Below, one piece after another: positions 50,285-58,838 of a DNA stretch of 64,000 bases. A model generated the notes under the pieces. That model ran no database searches and was not told the origin of the DNA. It was given only the letters and a program-made list of their open reading frames with translations. Position 1 is the first letter of the stretch, and every line of letters starts with the position of its first letter. The stretch is taken from NCBI GenBank assembly GCA_947624875.1, contig CANQMA010000005.1, positions 1 to 64,000 on the forward strand, written 5' to 3'. This DNA is from an uncultured Lachnospiraceae bacterium. GTDB taxonomy: Bacteria > Bacillota > Clostridia > Lachnospirales > Lachnospiraceae. The position numbers and the translations under genes are program-made.

Positions 50285-52273
50285 ATGATGAATTACAAAA
50301 AGTATCAAAGGCAGTATTTTATGCCGCCGGTTCCAACGTATGACTGGGTAAAAAAAGAGTATATTACCGAGGCGCCAATCTGGTGCAGCGTTGATTTGCG
50401 TGATGGAAATCAGGCGTTGATTGAACCGATGAGTCTGGACGAAAAACTGGAGTTTTTCCAGATGCTGGTAAAAATCGGCTTCAAAGAAATTGAGGTCGGA
50501 TTTCCGGCAGCGTCAGAGACAGAGTACAATTTTATGAGGGCGTTGATTGAGCGGGATATGATTCCTGATGATGTGACGGTTCAGGTACTGACGCAGGCGA
50601 GGGAGCATATCATTAAGAAAACTTTTGAGGCGGTCAAGGGTGCAAAACACGCCGTGATACATCTTTATAATTCTACCTCTGTGGCGCAGCGGGAGCAGGT
50701 GTTTAAAAAGGGAAAGGATGAGATTAAACAGATTGCTGTCGACGGAGCAATCCTGTTAAAACAGCTTGCAGACGAAGTGGACGGTAATTTTTCCTTTGAG
50801 TACAGTCCGGAGAGTTTTCCGGGAACAGAAGTGGATTATGCGCTTGATGTCTGTAATGCAGTACTTGATGTATGGCAGCCGAAGCCGGACAATAAAGTCA
50901 TTATCAATATCCCTGCCACCGTGGAAAATGCGATGCCGCATGTTTTTGCGACGCAGGTGGAATATATGCATAAAAATCTGAAATATCGGGATGCCGTTAC
51001 GATTTCCGTGCACCCGCATAACGACAGAGGGTGTGGTGTTGCAACCGCAGAACTCAGCGTATTAGCCGGAGCAGACAGAATCGAGGGAACCCTGTTTGGA
51101 AATGGAGAGCGTACCGGAAATGTAGATATTGTCACACTTGCCATGAATATGTTTTCCCATGGGGTAGACCCGAAACTCGATTTTAGCAATATGCCGGAAA
51201 TCTGTGAACTTTATGAGCGTGTGACCCGTATGCAGGTCAGTCCGAGACAACCGTACGCAGGAGACCTGGTATTTACAGCCTTTTCAGGCTCCCATCAGGA
51301 TGCGATTGCCAAAGGTATGGCGTGCAGAGAACAAAGTGACGATGATATCTGGACAGTTCCGTATCTTCCGATTGATCCGGTTGATGTCGGAAGGACTTAT
51401 GATTCCGATGTCATTCGTATTAACAGCCAGTCCGGAAAAGGCGGCATCAGTTACATTTTAAAGCAGAACTTCGGACTTTCCCTGCCGGATAAAATGCGCG
51501 AAAATGTCGGATATACCGTAAAAGACATTTCCGATAAAGAGCATAAGGAACTCTCGCCGGAATGGGTGTACCGGATTTTTGAGGATAAATATATCAATGA
51601 TAACTCTGTATTTTCCGTACCGGAAGCGCACTTTGTACAGAAAGACGGAATTGTGGCGGAAGTAACGATTGCGCAGACAGACATTGTTCGTGTGGTCAAA
51701 AGTACCGGAAATGGTCGTCTGGACGCAGTCAGCAATGCGTTTAAGCAGTTCTTTGACATCAGTTATGAACTTTCCGTCTATGAGGAACATTCTCTCTCAA
51801 AAGGTTCCTCATCAAAAGCGGTTTCTTATGTGGGCATCAGTTGTAATGGCGTGATGTTCTGGGGCACCGGCATTGACGCGGACATTATCAAATCATCGAT
51901 TCAGGCGTTGACTGTTGCGGTCAATCAATATCTGAAATCTGTTGGCAGACAGGGAAGTCAGGATGAACGCCTGACAGAAATTAAAAACTACATTCACACG
52001 AATTATCTTACGGTCACTTTAGAGGAATTGTCTGATGTATTTCATCTGTCCAAACCGTATCTGTCCAAGTATATTAAAGACAAATCCGGAAAAACGTTTG
52101 GGGATTTGTTAAAGAATGTCCGCATGAAAAAGGCAAGGTCTCTGTTAAAGAGCAGCGCTATGACGGTTGATGCAATTTCTGCCGCTGTGGGATATCAAAA
52201 TGTAGAACATTTTTCCAGACTGTTTAAAAAGAAATACGGCATGACACCGGTACAGTTCCGGAATGAAAAGTAA
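50285..52273 (+). CDS. leuA: 2-isopropylmalate synthase fused to an AraC-type DNA-binding domain
   Basis: 662 aa. Residues 1-400 are the catalytic barrel ([13 protein letters not shown] with the metal-binding Asp, [17 protein letters not shown]), and about 400-555 the class II communicating and leucine-binding regulatory domain. Residues 559-662 are a complete AraC/XylS double HTH: first helix pair near 573-600 ([19 protein letters not shown]) and second near 625-658 ([20 protein letters not shown], then YGMTPVQFR). Usual LeuA2 enzymes end near residue 555. The frame is continuous with no sign of a frameshift. The enzyme catalyses the first leucine-specific step. ATG 50285 or 50288 is used after AAAGGAG. 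No other leu genes follow; metK does. Confidence 0.92.
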   Translation: MMNYKKYQRQYFMPPVPTYDWVKKEYITEAPIWCSVDLRDGNQALIEPMSLDEKLEFFQMLVKIGFKEIEVGFPAASETEYNFMRALIERDMIPDDVTVQVLTQAREHIIKKTFEAVKGAKHAVIHLYNSTSVAQREQVFKKGKDEIKQIAVDGAILLKQLADEVDGNFSFEYSPESFPGTEVDYALDVCNAVLDVWQPKPDNKVIINIPATVENAMPHVFATQVEYMHKNLKYRDAVTISVHPHNDRGCGVATAELSVLAGADRIEGTLFGNGERTGNVDIVTLAMNMFSHGVDPKLDFSNMPEICELYERVTRMQVSPRQPYAGDLVFTAFSGSHQDAIAKGMACREQSDDDIWTVPYLPIDPVDVGRTYDSDVIRINSQSGKGGISYILKQNFGLSLPDKMRENVGYTVKDISDKEHKELSPEWVYRIFEDKYINDNSVFSVPEAHFVQKDGIVAEVTIAQTDIVRVVKSTGNGRLDAVSNAFKQFFDISYELSVYEEHSLSKGSSSKAVSYVGISCNGVMFWGTGIDADIIKSSIQALTVAVNQYLKSVGRQGSQDERLTEIKNYIHTNYLTVTLEELSDVFHLSKPYLSKYIKDKSGKTFGDLLKNVRMKKARSLLKSSAMTVDAISAAVGYQNVEHFSRLFKKKYGMTPVQFRNEK

Positions 52274-52285
52274 AAAAGGAATCTA

Positions 52286-52314
52286 TTGACAATCATATAA
52301 AATCATAGTAAGTT
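52286..52314 (+). promoter_or_regulatory. metK promoter
   Basis: TTGACA (52286-52291), 17-bp spacer, weak -10 TAAGTT (52309-52314), just before the riboswitch. Confidence 0.6.
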
Positions 52315-52322
52315 AGTGGTAA

Positions 52323-52476
52323 CTCTTATTCAGAGTGGTGGAGGTATAAGGACCGATGAAGCCACGGCAACCCCGACAGATGTCAGGAAGGTGCCGGCCT
52401 GAGCGAGTCAATCGAACAATAAGAGGACTGAATACGTTTGAAATGAAGTCCGCATATTCATGTGGACTTTTTCTTT
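52323..52476 (+). promoter_or_regulatory. SAM-I (S-box) riboswitch with terminator
   Basis: Aptamer 52323-52427: P1 arms CTCTTATT (52324-52331) and AATAAGAG (52419-52426); core AGAGTGGTGGAGG, GATGAAGCCACGGCAACC, AAGGTGC and GAGCGAG elements are all in order. The expression platform is the terminator AAGTCCGCAT ... TGTGGACTTTTT (52446-52473). High S-adenosylmethionine would terminate transcription before metK, which makes that same metabolite. Confidence 0.95.
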
Positions 52477-52531
52477 GCAGCGTAACGGACACAATTTTGA
52501 AAAATATATTGAACTGCGAAAGGAGTTTGTT

Positions 52532-53719
52532 GTGGAAAAGAGATTGTTTACATCAGAATCAGTGACGGAGGGACATCCGGACAAAATGTGCGATCAGATT
52601 TCAGATGCGATATTAGATGAACTGATGCGGCAGGATCCGGACAGCCGGGTGGCATGCGAGACGGCAATCACGACCGGACTGGTTTTGATCATGGGAGAAA
52701 TTAGTACCAAGGGATATGTAGATATCCAGAAAGTTGTTCGGGATACGATACGGGAAATTGGATATGACCGGGCAAAGTATGGATTTGACTGTGACACCTG
52801 CGGCGTTATTACGGCGCTTGACGAACAGTCTGCAGACATTGCCATGGGTGTCGATCAGGCGTTAGAGGCAAAGGAACATTCCATGGAAGAGGAGATTGAA
52901 GCTATCGGCGCCGGGGATCAGGGCATGATGTTTGGCTATGCGACCAATGAAACAGAGGAACTGATGCCGTACCCGATTGCTCTGGCACACAAACTGACGA
53001 AAAGACTCACACAAGTGCGCAAAAACGGAACACTTTCCTATCTCCGTCCGGACGGAAAAAGTCAGGTGACGGTAGAGTATGACGAAAACGGTAAGCCGTC
53101 CAGAGTTGACGCGGTTGTAATCTCCACCCAGCATAATCCGGAAATTACACAGGAACAGATTCATGAAGACATTCGCCGCGAGGTCATTGAAGCAGTTATT
53201 CCGCAGACAATGACAGATGAAAACACCAAATATTTCATTAATCCGACAGGGCGTTTTGTGATTGGAGGGCCGCAGGGAGATTCCGGACTGACCGGGCGAA
53301 AAATTATTGTGGACACTTACGGTGGTTATGCGAGACATGGCGGCGGCGCCTTCTCCGGAAAAGACTGCACCAAGGTAGACCGTTCAGCAGCCTATGCGGC
53401 AAGATATGTGGCAAAAAATATTGTTGCAGCAGGGCTTGCGGATAAATGTGAAATCCAGTTATCGTATGCGATTGGTGTGGCGCAGCCAACCTCCATTATG
53501 GTAGATACTTTTGGCACCGGGAAAGTAAGTGATGAGAAGTTAGTGGACATTATCAGAAAACATTTTGACCTTCGTCCGGCAGGCATTATCAAAATGCTTG
53601 ATTTGCGCAGACCAATTTACCGTCAGACGGCGGCTTACGGACATTTTGGAAGAACGGACCTTGACCTGCCATGGGAAAAGACGGATAAAAAAGAAGTATT
53701 GGCAGAATATAACCAATAA
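52532..53719 (+). CDS. metK: S-adenosylmethionine synthetase
   Basis: 395-aa enzyme making SAM from methionine and ATP. Hallmarks: [24 protein letters not shown] cut into its ATP-binding parts at the N-terminus, [12 protein letters not shown] near 118, and GGGAFSGKD near 270. The start is GTG 52532, because AAAGGAG (52519-52525) precedes it and the protein then begins [10 protein letters not shown] as in relatives. It is feedback-controlled by the SAM-I riboswitch upstream. Confidence 0.97.
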   Translation: MEKRLFTSESVTEGHPDKMCDQISDAILDELMRQDPDSRVACETAITTGLVLIMGEISTKGYVDIQKVVRDTIREIGYDRAKYGFDCDTCGVITALDEQSADIAMGVDQALEAKEHSMEEEIEAIGAGDQGMMFGYATNETEELMPYPIALAHKLTKRLTQVRKNGTLSYLRPDGKSQVTVEYDENGKPSRVDAVVISTQHNPEITQEQIHEDIRREVIEAVIPQTMTDENTKYFINPTGRFVIGGPQGDSGLTGRKIIVDTYGGYARHGGGAFSGKDCTKVDRSAAYAARYVAKNIVAAGLADKCEIQLSYAIGVAQPTSIMVDTFGTGKVSDEKLVDIIRKHFDLRPAGIIKMLDLRRPIYRQTAAYGHFGRTDLDLPWEKTDKKEVLAEYNQ

Positions 53720-53738
53720 AATCAGATTGATTCTGAAA

Positions 53739-53798
53739 AAGAGGGTATCCTTCAGATATGACACTTGAAAAGTCATACCTTTAGGACACCCTCATTTT
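53739..53798. terminator. Bidirectional terminator between metK and pdxK
   Basis: GAGGGT-a-TCC ... GGA-c-ACCCTC outer stem with inner TGAC/GTCA; A-rich before and T-rich after. Confidence 0.8.
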
Positions 53799-53803
53799 TG
53801 ATG

Positions 53804-54676
53804 TCAGCGGGCAGATTTTCCAATTCGTTTTAACAAATAAGGAATTTCCGCTTCAAAATTGACTGCGTAATTGACGCGATGGGGATCTTCATAAGTGTGT
53901 TGAATACAGGCGCAGGTAAAATCTGCGGCAATTTTTAAAGCGTCAAAAATAGAGAAATCATTGACCAGCGCGCCGGTGAAAGCGCTGGCGAAAACATCGC
54001 CGGTTCCATGAGATTTGTAAGGGATTTTTTTCGTTCCGTAACTGAAAAACTGTTTTGTCTGCGTGTCGTATCCGAGAAATCCCAGAGAGCCGTCTGCAAA
54101 AGAGACACCGGTAATGACCGCGATTTTAGAACCGAGCCCGGCAAGTTTTAAAAGCAGTTCTTTTACAACATCTTCCGAAGCATCCTCTCCAGGGTATGGG
54201 ACACCGAGCATCAGACACGCCTCAGAAATGTTTGGCAGAATAATGTCCGCCTGACTGCAGAGACTACCCATTTTCTTTGCAAAATGCGTATCGAATCCGG
54301 TGTAAAGTTTCCCGTTGTCCGCCATTGCAGGGTCCACGACAATTTGTGTTTTCTCCGTTTGAAAGGTCTGAAAATAATCTTTCACAAGGTCAATCTGACG
54401 TATGGAACCGAGATAGCCGGTATAAATCGCATCAAATTGAAAGTTTTCTTTTTCCCAATGTTTTCTGATTGGTTCCATATCGTCGGTCAAGTCCCGAAAA
54501 GTAAAATTTTGAAACTGCGTATGGGTTGAAAGTACCGCAGTCGGCACAATGGCAGTTTCAACACCGGCAGCGGAAATAATCGGCAAAGCAGCGGTTAAGG
54601 AACATTTTCCGATACATGAGATATCTTGAATCGTTACAATTCTTTTCATTTTTTCTGGCATACTGCCCCGCATCAT
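53804..54676 (-). CDS. pdxK: Pyridoxamine/pyridoxal kinase
   Basis: 290-aa ribokinase-fold vitamin B6 salvage kinase: VTIQDISCIGKCSLTAALPI, PTAVLSTHTQF, VVDPAMADNGKLY and HGTGDVFASAFTGAL with catalytic Asp. It phosphorylates pyridoxal-type vitamers to PLP precursors. The start is uncertain: ATG at 54676 opens the frame, but homologues begin near MKRIVTIQD (54649). GAAAGGAG lies 20 bases before 54676. It is divergent from a MocR/PdxR-type gene, the usual partner of B6 genes. Confidence 0.9.
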   Translation of the reverse strand: MMRGSMPEKMKRIVTIQDISCIGKCSLTAALPIISAAGVETAIVPTAVLSTHTQFQNFTFRDLTDDMEPIRKHWEKENFQFDAIYTGYLGSIRQIDLVKDYFQTFQTEKTQIVVDPAMADNGKLYTGFDTHFAKKMGSLCSQADIILPNISEACLMLGVPYPGEDASEDVVKELLLKLAGLGSKIAVITGVSFADGSLGFLGYDTQTKQFFSYGTKKIPYKSHGTGDVFASAFTGALVNDFSIFDALKIAADFTCACIQHTYEDPHRVNYAVNFEAEIPYLLKRIGKSAR

Positions 54677-54804
54677 ATCCGTTGCGGCGGCAGATTTCTC
54701 CTTTCACAAAATAATCAGGTTTTGATTTTCTTCTTTGCATTATATATGGAATGTGGTATGATTTATAGTATCATTTTTATAAAAAAAAGTAAGGTCAGAA
54801 ACAT

Positions 54805-57576
54805 ATGCTTTATCCATTGGAAAATCGTGGAAATCACCCGATTTATGAGTATCTCTACAACTGTATAAAAAACGATATCCTGACTGGAAAAATTAAGCCG
54901 GGAGAGAAACTGCCTTCGAAAAGGGAGATGGCAAAGAGTCATGGAATCAGCGTAATTACTGTGGAAAATGCCTACGGGCAGCTGGTCACAGAGGGCTATA
55001 TTTATTCTCAGGAAAAAAAGGGCTTTTTTGCAGGCGACCTTGGCGGAAAATATATGAAAACAGCGCCAAAGCGGGTCAGGGTGGAACAAGAGGAATCCAC
55101 GCAATGGCTGGTAGACTTTAAATCCAATCATATTCTCTATGACGGTTTTCCGTTTTCCACATGGACGAAAGTGATGCGGAAGACCCTGCTGGACCGTGAG
55201 ACAACCTTTTTGGAAAGTCCACAGCCCGACGGAGTGGCGCCGCTTCGCCAGGCGATTGCAATGCATTTGGAAAAATACCGCGGAATGAATGTCAATCCAA
55301 ATCATATTGTCATCGGTGCGGGGACAGAATATCTGTACAGCCTGATTGTGCAGCTGTTGGGACACAGTTCCATGATTGCCATTGAGGATCCGGGACATAA
55401 AAAAGTGGGAAAAATCTACGAGAGTCATGGAATCAAGTGCCTTCATATCAATGTCGATGCAAATGGGCTTGTTGTTGAGGATTTGGAGGGCGCCAATGTC
55501 TCTGCCGTGCACATTTCACCATCGCATCACTTTCCTACCGGCTGTGTGATGCCGGCTGCAAGACGTTATAAACTGCTCCAGTGGGCGAAGGAGAACGATA
55601 CTTATATTATTGAGGACGACTATGACAGCGAGTTCCGTTTTCAGGGCAGACCGATACAGGCGATGGTGGGAATGGATGAATCGCAGGTCATTTATATGAA
55701 CACATTCTCTAAAACGCTGGCGCCATCCATTCGGATTGCCTATATGATTCTGCCCGAAGCGCTGATGAAAAAATTCCACGAACAGTTTGGATTTTATTCC
55801 GGAACGGTTTCCGGATTTGAACAGTATACGCTCGCGAATTTTATTCTGCAGGGATACTTTGAACGGCATATTAACCGGATGAGAAATTATTACCGCGAGT
55901 ATCGTGGCCATATTCTCTCGGCAATTCAGCATTCGCCGTTTTATGATAAGGTGACAGTCGAAGAAGCCAATGCAGGGCTCCATTTTATCTTGAAGATCAA
56001 TCGGGACATTGACGATGAAAAATATGTGGAAATGCTGAAAAAAAAGCATATCAATATTTCAACTGTGGCAGAATACTGTTATCATAACCAGGAACAGTTT
56101 CAACATCAGCTGATTATCAATTATTCTGATGTGAAAGAAGAAGACTTGAAAGAAGCGTTAAAAATCATGAATGACACGCTGGAGGAATCAATGAACGCGT
56201 ATCAGGGAGATCCATCATTTCAAATAGAAATACCGAAAAATGTCGCGACAATTTTAAAAATTCTGGAAAGCCGGGGATATGAGGCGTTTGCAGTCGGGGG
56301 CTGTGTGCGGGATACGATTCTTGGGCGCACGCCGGGAGACTGGGACATTACAACCTCCGCACTGCCACAGCAGGTAAAAAAGATTTTTCACAAGACGATT
56401 GACACGGGACTGCAGCATGGTACCGTGACAGTGCGGATTGGTGGAGAGGGCTATGAGGTGACAACATACCGGATTGATGGAAAATATACCGATGGCAGAC
56501 ATCCGGACCAGGTGCAGTACACGACGGATTTAATTGAAGATTTAAAGCGGCGGGACTTTACCGTGAATGCAATGGCGTACAATCCGTCTGTCGGATTGAT
56601 TGATGCATTTGATGGCATGGGCGACCTTGAGAGAAAACGGATTACCTGTGTTGGAGACGCCAAAGAACGGTTTTGTGAGGATGCGCTTCGGATTCTGCGT
56701 GCCGTGCGGTTTTCAGCGCAGCTCGGATTTGAAATCGCAGAGCCGACCAAAGAGGCAATCGTCTCTCTGGCGCCGATGCTAAAAAAAATCAGCGCGGAAC
56801 GGATTCGCACCGAACTCGAGAAACTGTTATTGTCAGACCATCCGGAAAAGCTGGTGGACGCTTATGAGATGGGAATTACAAACGTAGTGCTTCCGGAGTT
56901 TGACCGGATGATGGAATGTACGCAGCGCACACCATATCACCAATATGACGTCGGGAGGCATACGATAGAAGTTGTCAGAAATGTACCTGCAGACCGTGTG
57001 ATGCGCTGGGCCGCGCTGCTTCATGACGTGGCAAAACCGGAAAGCAGAACGGTCAAAGACGGCCGGGAACATTTTCACGGCCATGCGCATTTAGGAAGCA
57101 GGAAAGCGCCGGAGATTATGCGGCGGCTCCGTATTGACAATAAAACAATCAAAACCGTTGCCCGGCTGATTGACTGCCATGACGACCGCCCTGCACAGAC
57201 GCCGCTTGGCGCGACGCCGGAAGCGGTAAGACGCAGCGTCCACAAAATTGGAAAAGACATTTACGCGCAGTATTTAATGCTGGCATATGCTGATTTTCAG
57301 GGAAAAAGCGACTATGGGAAGGAAAAAGGATTTGACGATTATCTCTATGTGTGCAGACAGTTTGAAGAGATTTTGCAAAATCACATCTGCACCTCTGTAA
57401 AGGAGATGAATATTTCCGGAAAAGATCTGATAGCGCTCGGATGCCCTACGGGAGAAAAAATCGGTGAGGTTTTAGAGGAATTATTGGAACTGGTTTTGAA
57501 AGATCCGGACAAAAACAAAAAGGAAATATTACAAAAAGAGGCTGAAAAGATGATTACAGCAAAGGGGCGTCCATAA
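54805..57576 (+). CDS. Fusion of MocR/PdxR regulator and CCA-adding tRNA nucleotidyltransferase
   Basis: 923 aa in one frame. Residues 1-75 are a GntR winged HTH (LPSKREMAKSHGISVITVENAY); 100-455 are an aminotransferase-like PLP domain with the PLP Lys in NTFSKTLAPSIRIA, together a MocR-family regulator. From residue 463 the protein is a complete CCA-adding enzyme: VGGCVRDTILGRTPGDWDI (metal Asp pair), RRDFTVNAMAY, EDALRILRAVRFSAQLGFE and an HD domain (LLHDVAKPE). At the joint, GGAGG (56181-56185) sits five bases before ATG 56191, so Cca can also be made alone as 461 aa. The two parts are normally separate proteins. Divergence from pdxK suggests B6-responsive control. Confidence 0.85.
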   Translation: MLYPLENRGNHPIYEYLYNCIKNDILTGKIKPGEKLPSKREMAKSHGISVITVENAYGQLVTEGYIYSQEKKGFFAGDLGGKYMKTAPKRVRVEQEESTQWLVDFKSNHILYDGFPFSTWTKVMRKTLLDRETTFLESPQPDGVAPLRQAIAMHLEKYRGMNVNPNHIVIGAGTEYLYSLIVQLLGHSSMIAIEDPGHKKVGKIYESHGIKCLHINVDANGLVVEDLEGANVSAVHISPSHHFPTGCVMPAARRYKLLQWAKENDTYIIEDDYDSEFRFQGRPIQAMVGMDESQVIYMNTFSKTLAPSIRIAYMILPEALMKKFHEQFGFYSGTVSGFEQYTLANFILQGYFERHINRMRNYYREYRGHILSAIQHSPFYDKVTVEEANAGLHFILKINRDIDDEKYVEMLKKKHINISTVAEYCYHNQEQFQHQLIINYSDVKEEDLKEALKIMNDTLEESMNAYQGDPSFQIEIPKNVATILKILESRGYEAFAVGGCVRDTILGRTPGDWDITTSALPQQVKKIFHKTIDTGLQHGTVTVRIGGEGYEVTTYRIDGKYTDGRHPDQVQYTTDLIEDLKRRDFTVNAMAYNPSVGLIDAFDGMGDLERKRITCVGDAKERFCEDALRILRAVRFSAQLGFEIAEPTKEAIVSLAPMLKKISAERIRTELEKLLLSDHPEKLVDAYEMGITNVVLPEFDRMMECTQRTPYHQYDVGRHTIEVVRNVPADRVMRWAALLHDVAKPESRTVKDGREHFHGHAHLGSRKAPEIMRRLRIDNKTIKTVARLIDCHDDRPAQTPLGATPEAVRRSVHKIGKDIYAQYLMLAYADFQGKSDYGKEKGFDDYLYVCRQFEEILQNHICTSVKEMNISGKDLIALGCPTGEKIGEVLEELLELVLKDPDKNKKEILQKEAEKMITAKGRP
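56181..56193 (+). promoter_or_regulatory. cca: Internal ribosome binding site and start for Cca
   Basis: GGAGG, five-base spacer, then ATG 56191 in frame, where the CCA-adding enzyme would begin with MNAYQGDPSF. Translation from here yields a stand-alone enzyme of normal length. Confidence 0.7.
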
Positions 57577-57693
57577 ATTGCAGGGCGTCCTTTTTGTTTG
57601 TATCGGCGGGTGCCTAAAAAATCAGAAGAATAAATACGGCTGTTTTTTCATAGGCTAGAATACGGAAAAGCGAGCGTGAAGTGGGTGGAATGT

Positions 57694-58677
57694 ATGAACG
57701 AAAAAGCAGTCAGTGTTTTTGAACAGTATGATTTGGGCAGGGAGGATGTTTTTAAATTAAGAGGAAACTACGGATGTATCACATCAAACAAAAAATATCT
57801 GTTGCAGGAATATGATGACAGCGAAGAAAAACTGAAAACCATTTCTGCGCTGCAGAAATTCTTATACCAGCATGGAATATTGACAGAAGAACTGATTTCA
57901 AACAAGGAGGGCAGGTTTATCTCTGTCGGGGAAGACGGATTCGGTTATTATTTAAAAAGATTTTATGATTTAGAAGAATGCAATATAAAAAACGAGCAGC
58001 ATATCAAAAGCGCAACGGGAGTGCTGGCAAAGTTTCATCAAATGAATCCGGCGGTGGAAGATGTGTTCAGGGAGACAAAAGGATTCCATCAGGGGAAAAA
58101 CATGTTAAAGGCATTTGAAAAACACAATAAAGAAATTGTAAATATCAGAAACTATATTCAGAAAAGAAAAAACAAAAATATCTTTGAACAGTATCTGCAG
58201 GGAATGATTGTGGAATATTACGAGCAGGCAGTGGATGCATTTTTGCAGTTAAAAACGTCGGAGTATTCCGAGTGTTACAGCACAGCGTGTGAGAAAAAAC
58301 AATTATGTATCGGAAATTTCAATCAACATTCCATCGGATTTTATCAGGAAAATCCGGTGCTTTTAAATCTGACAAAAGTGAATTATGCGCCGAAAATCCA
58401 TGATTTATATGATTATTTGAGAAAGGTGCTCGAAAAAAACGACTGGGAAATCCGGATCGGACACAATGTTCTCAAAGAGTATCAGGAAACGAATACGTTG
58501 GAGAAAAGAGACATGATCCTCTTAAAAAATCTGTTATCTTATCCCGAAAAATTCTGGAAAATCATAAACTACTACTACAATTCGAATAAGGCATGGTATT
58601 CTGATAAAAACGAAGAAAAACTGAGAGCGTTTCAAAATCAGGAAAAACTACGCTGGAAATTCATCGCAACCCTGTAA
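57694..58677 (+). CDS. CotS-like spore coat protein (probable pseudokinase)
   Basis: 327-aa protein with an aminoglycoside-phosphotransferase/CotS-type fold: glycine-loop and Lys region (YGCITSNKKYLLQEYD), LKRFYDL hinge and a helical C-lobe. The catalytic loop, usually HGD followed by N, reads CIGNFNQHSIGF, so the catalytic Asp is Asn and the His is lost; the metal-binding Asp is also unclear (LTKVNYAP). It is therefore likely a structural spore coat protein. ATG 57694 follows GGGTGGAATGT; GTG 57676 is possible. Sporulation context is supported by the SipL-like gene 3 kb downstream. Confidence 0.72.
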   Translation: MNEKAVSVFEQYDLGREDVFKLRGNYGCITSNKKYLLQEYDDSEEKLKTISALQKFLYQHGILTEELISNKEGRFISVGEDGFGYYLKRFYDLEECNIKNEQHIKSATGVLAKFHQMNPAVEDVFRETKGFHQGKNMLKAFEKHNKEIVNIRNYIQKRKNKNIFEQYLQGMIVEYYEQAVDAFLQLKTSEYSECYSTACEKKQLCIGNFNQHSIGFYQENPVLLNLTKVNYAPKIHDLYDYLRKVLEKNDWEIRIGHNVLKEYQETNTLEKRDMILLKNLLSYPEKFWKIINYYYNSNKAWYSDKNEEKLRAFQNQEKLRWKFIATL

Positions 58678-58759
58678 AAACAGAAAAAAGAACGAATTTC
58701 TGAAAGAAAGAGATAAAAACATTTTTATTATAAAAGGACTAGAGGTTTCAATGATAATA

Positions 58760-58768
58760 TGCTAAAAT
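58760..58768 (+). promoter_or_regulatory. Extended -10 promoter of phosphoglucomutase gene
   Basis: TGCTAAAAT (58760-58768), a TGn-extended -10 about 70 bp before the start codon; no good -35. Confidence 0.55.
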
Positions 58769-58838
58769 ATAGTTTCAAATTGTTGTTTATAAAAAACTGT
58801 TTTTATCTGCGAGGAAAATGATGATTCAGGAGGAAGAG

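Noticed and set aside
54763-55512. 249-aa minus-strand frame opposite the MocR part
   Set aside because: Antisense shadow of a well-supported gene; composition is Cys/His/Phe-rich and there is no ribosome site.
57553-57595. Terminator after the MocR-Cca gene
   Set aside because: GGGCGTCC occurs twice as a direct repeat, not an inverted one, so only a weak 5-bp stem can form.
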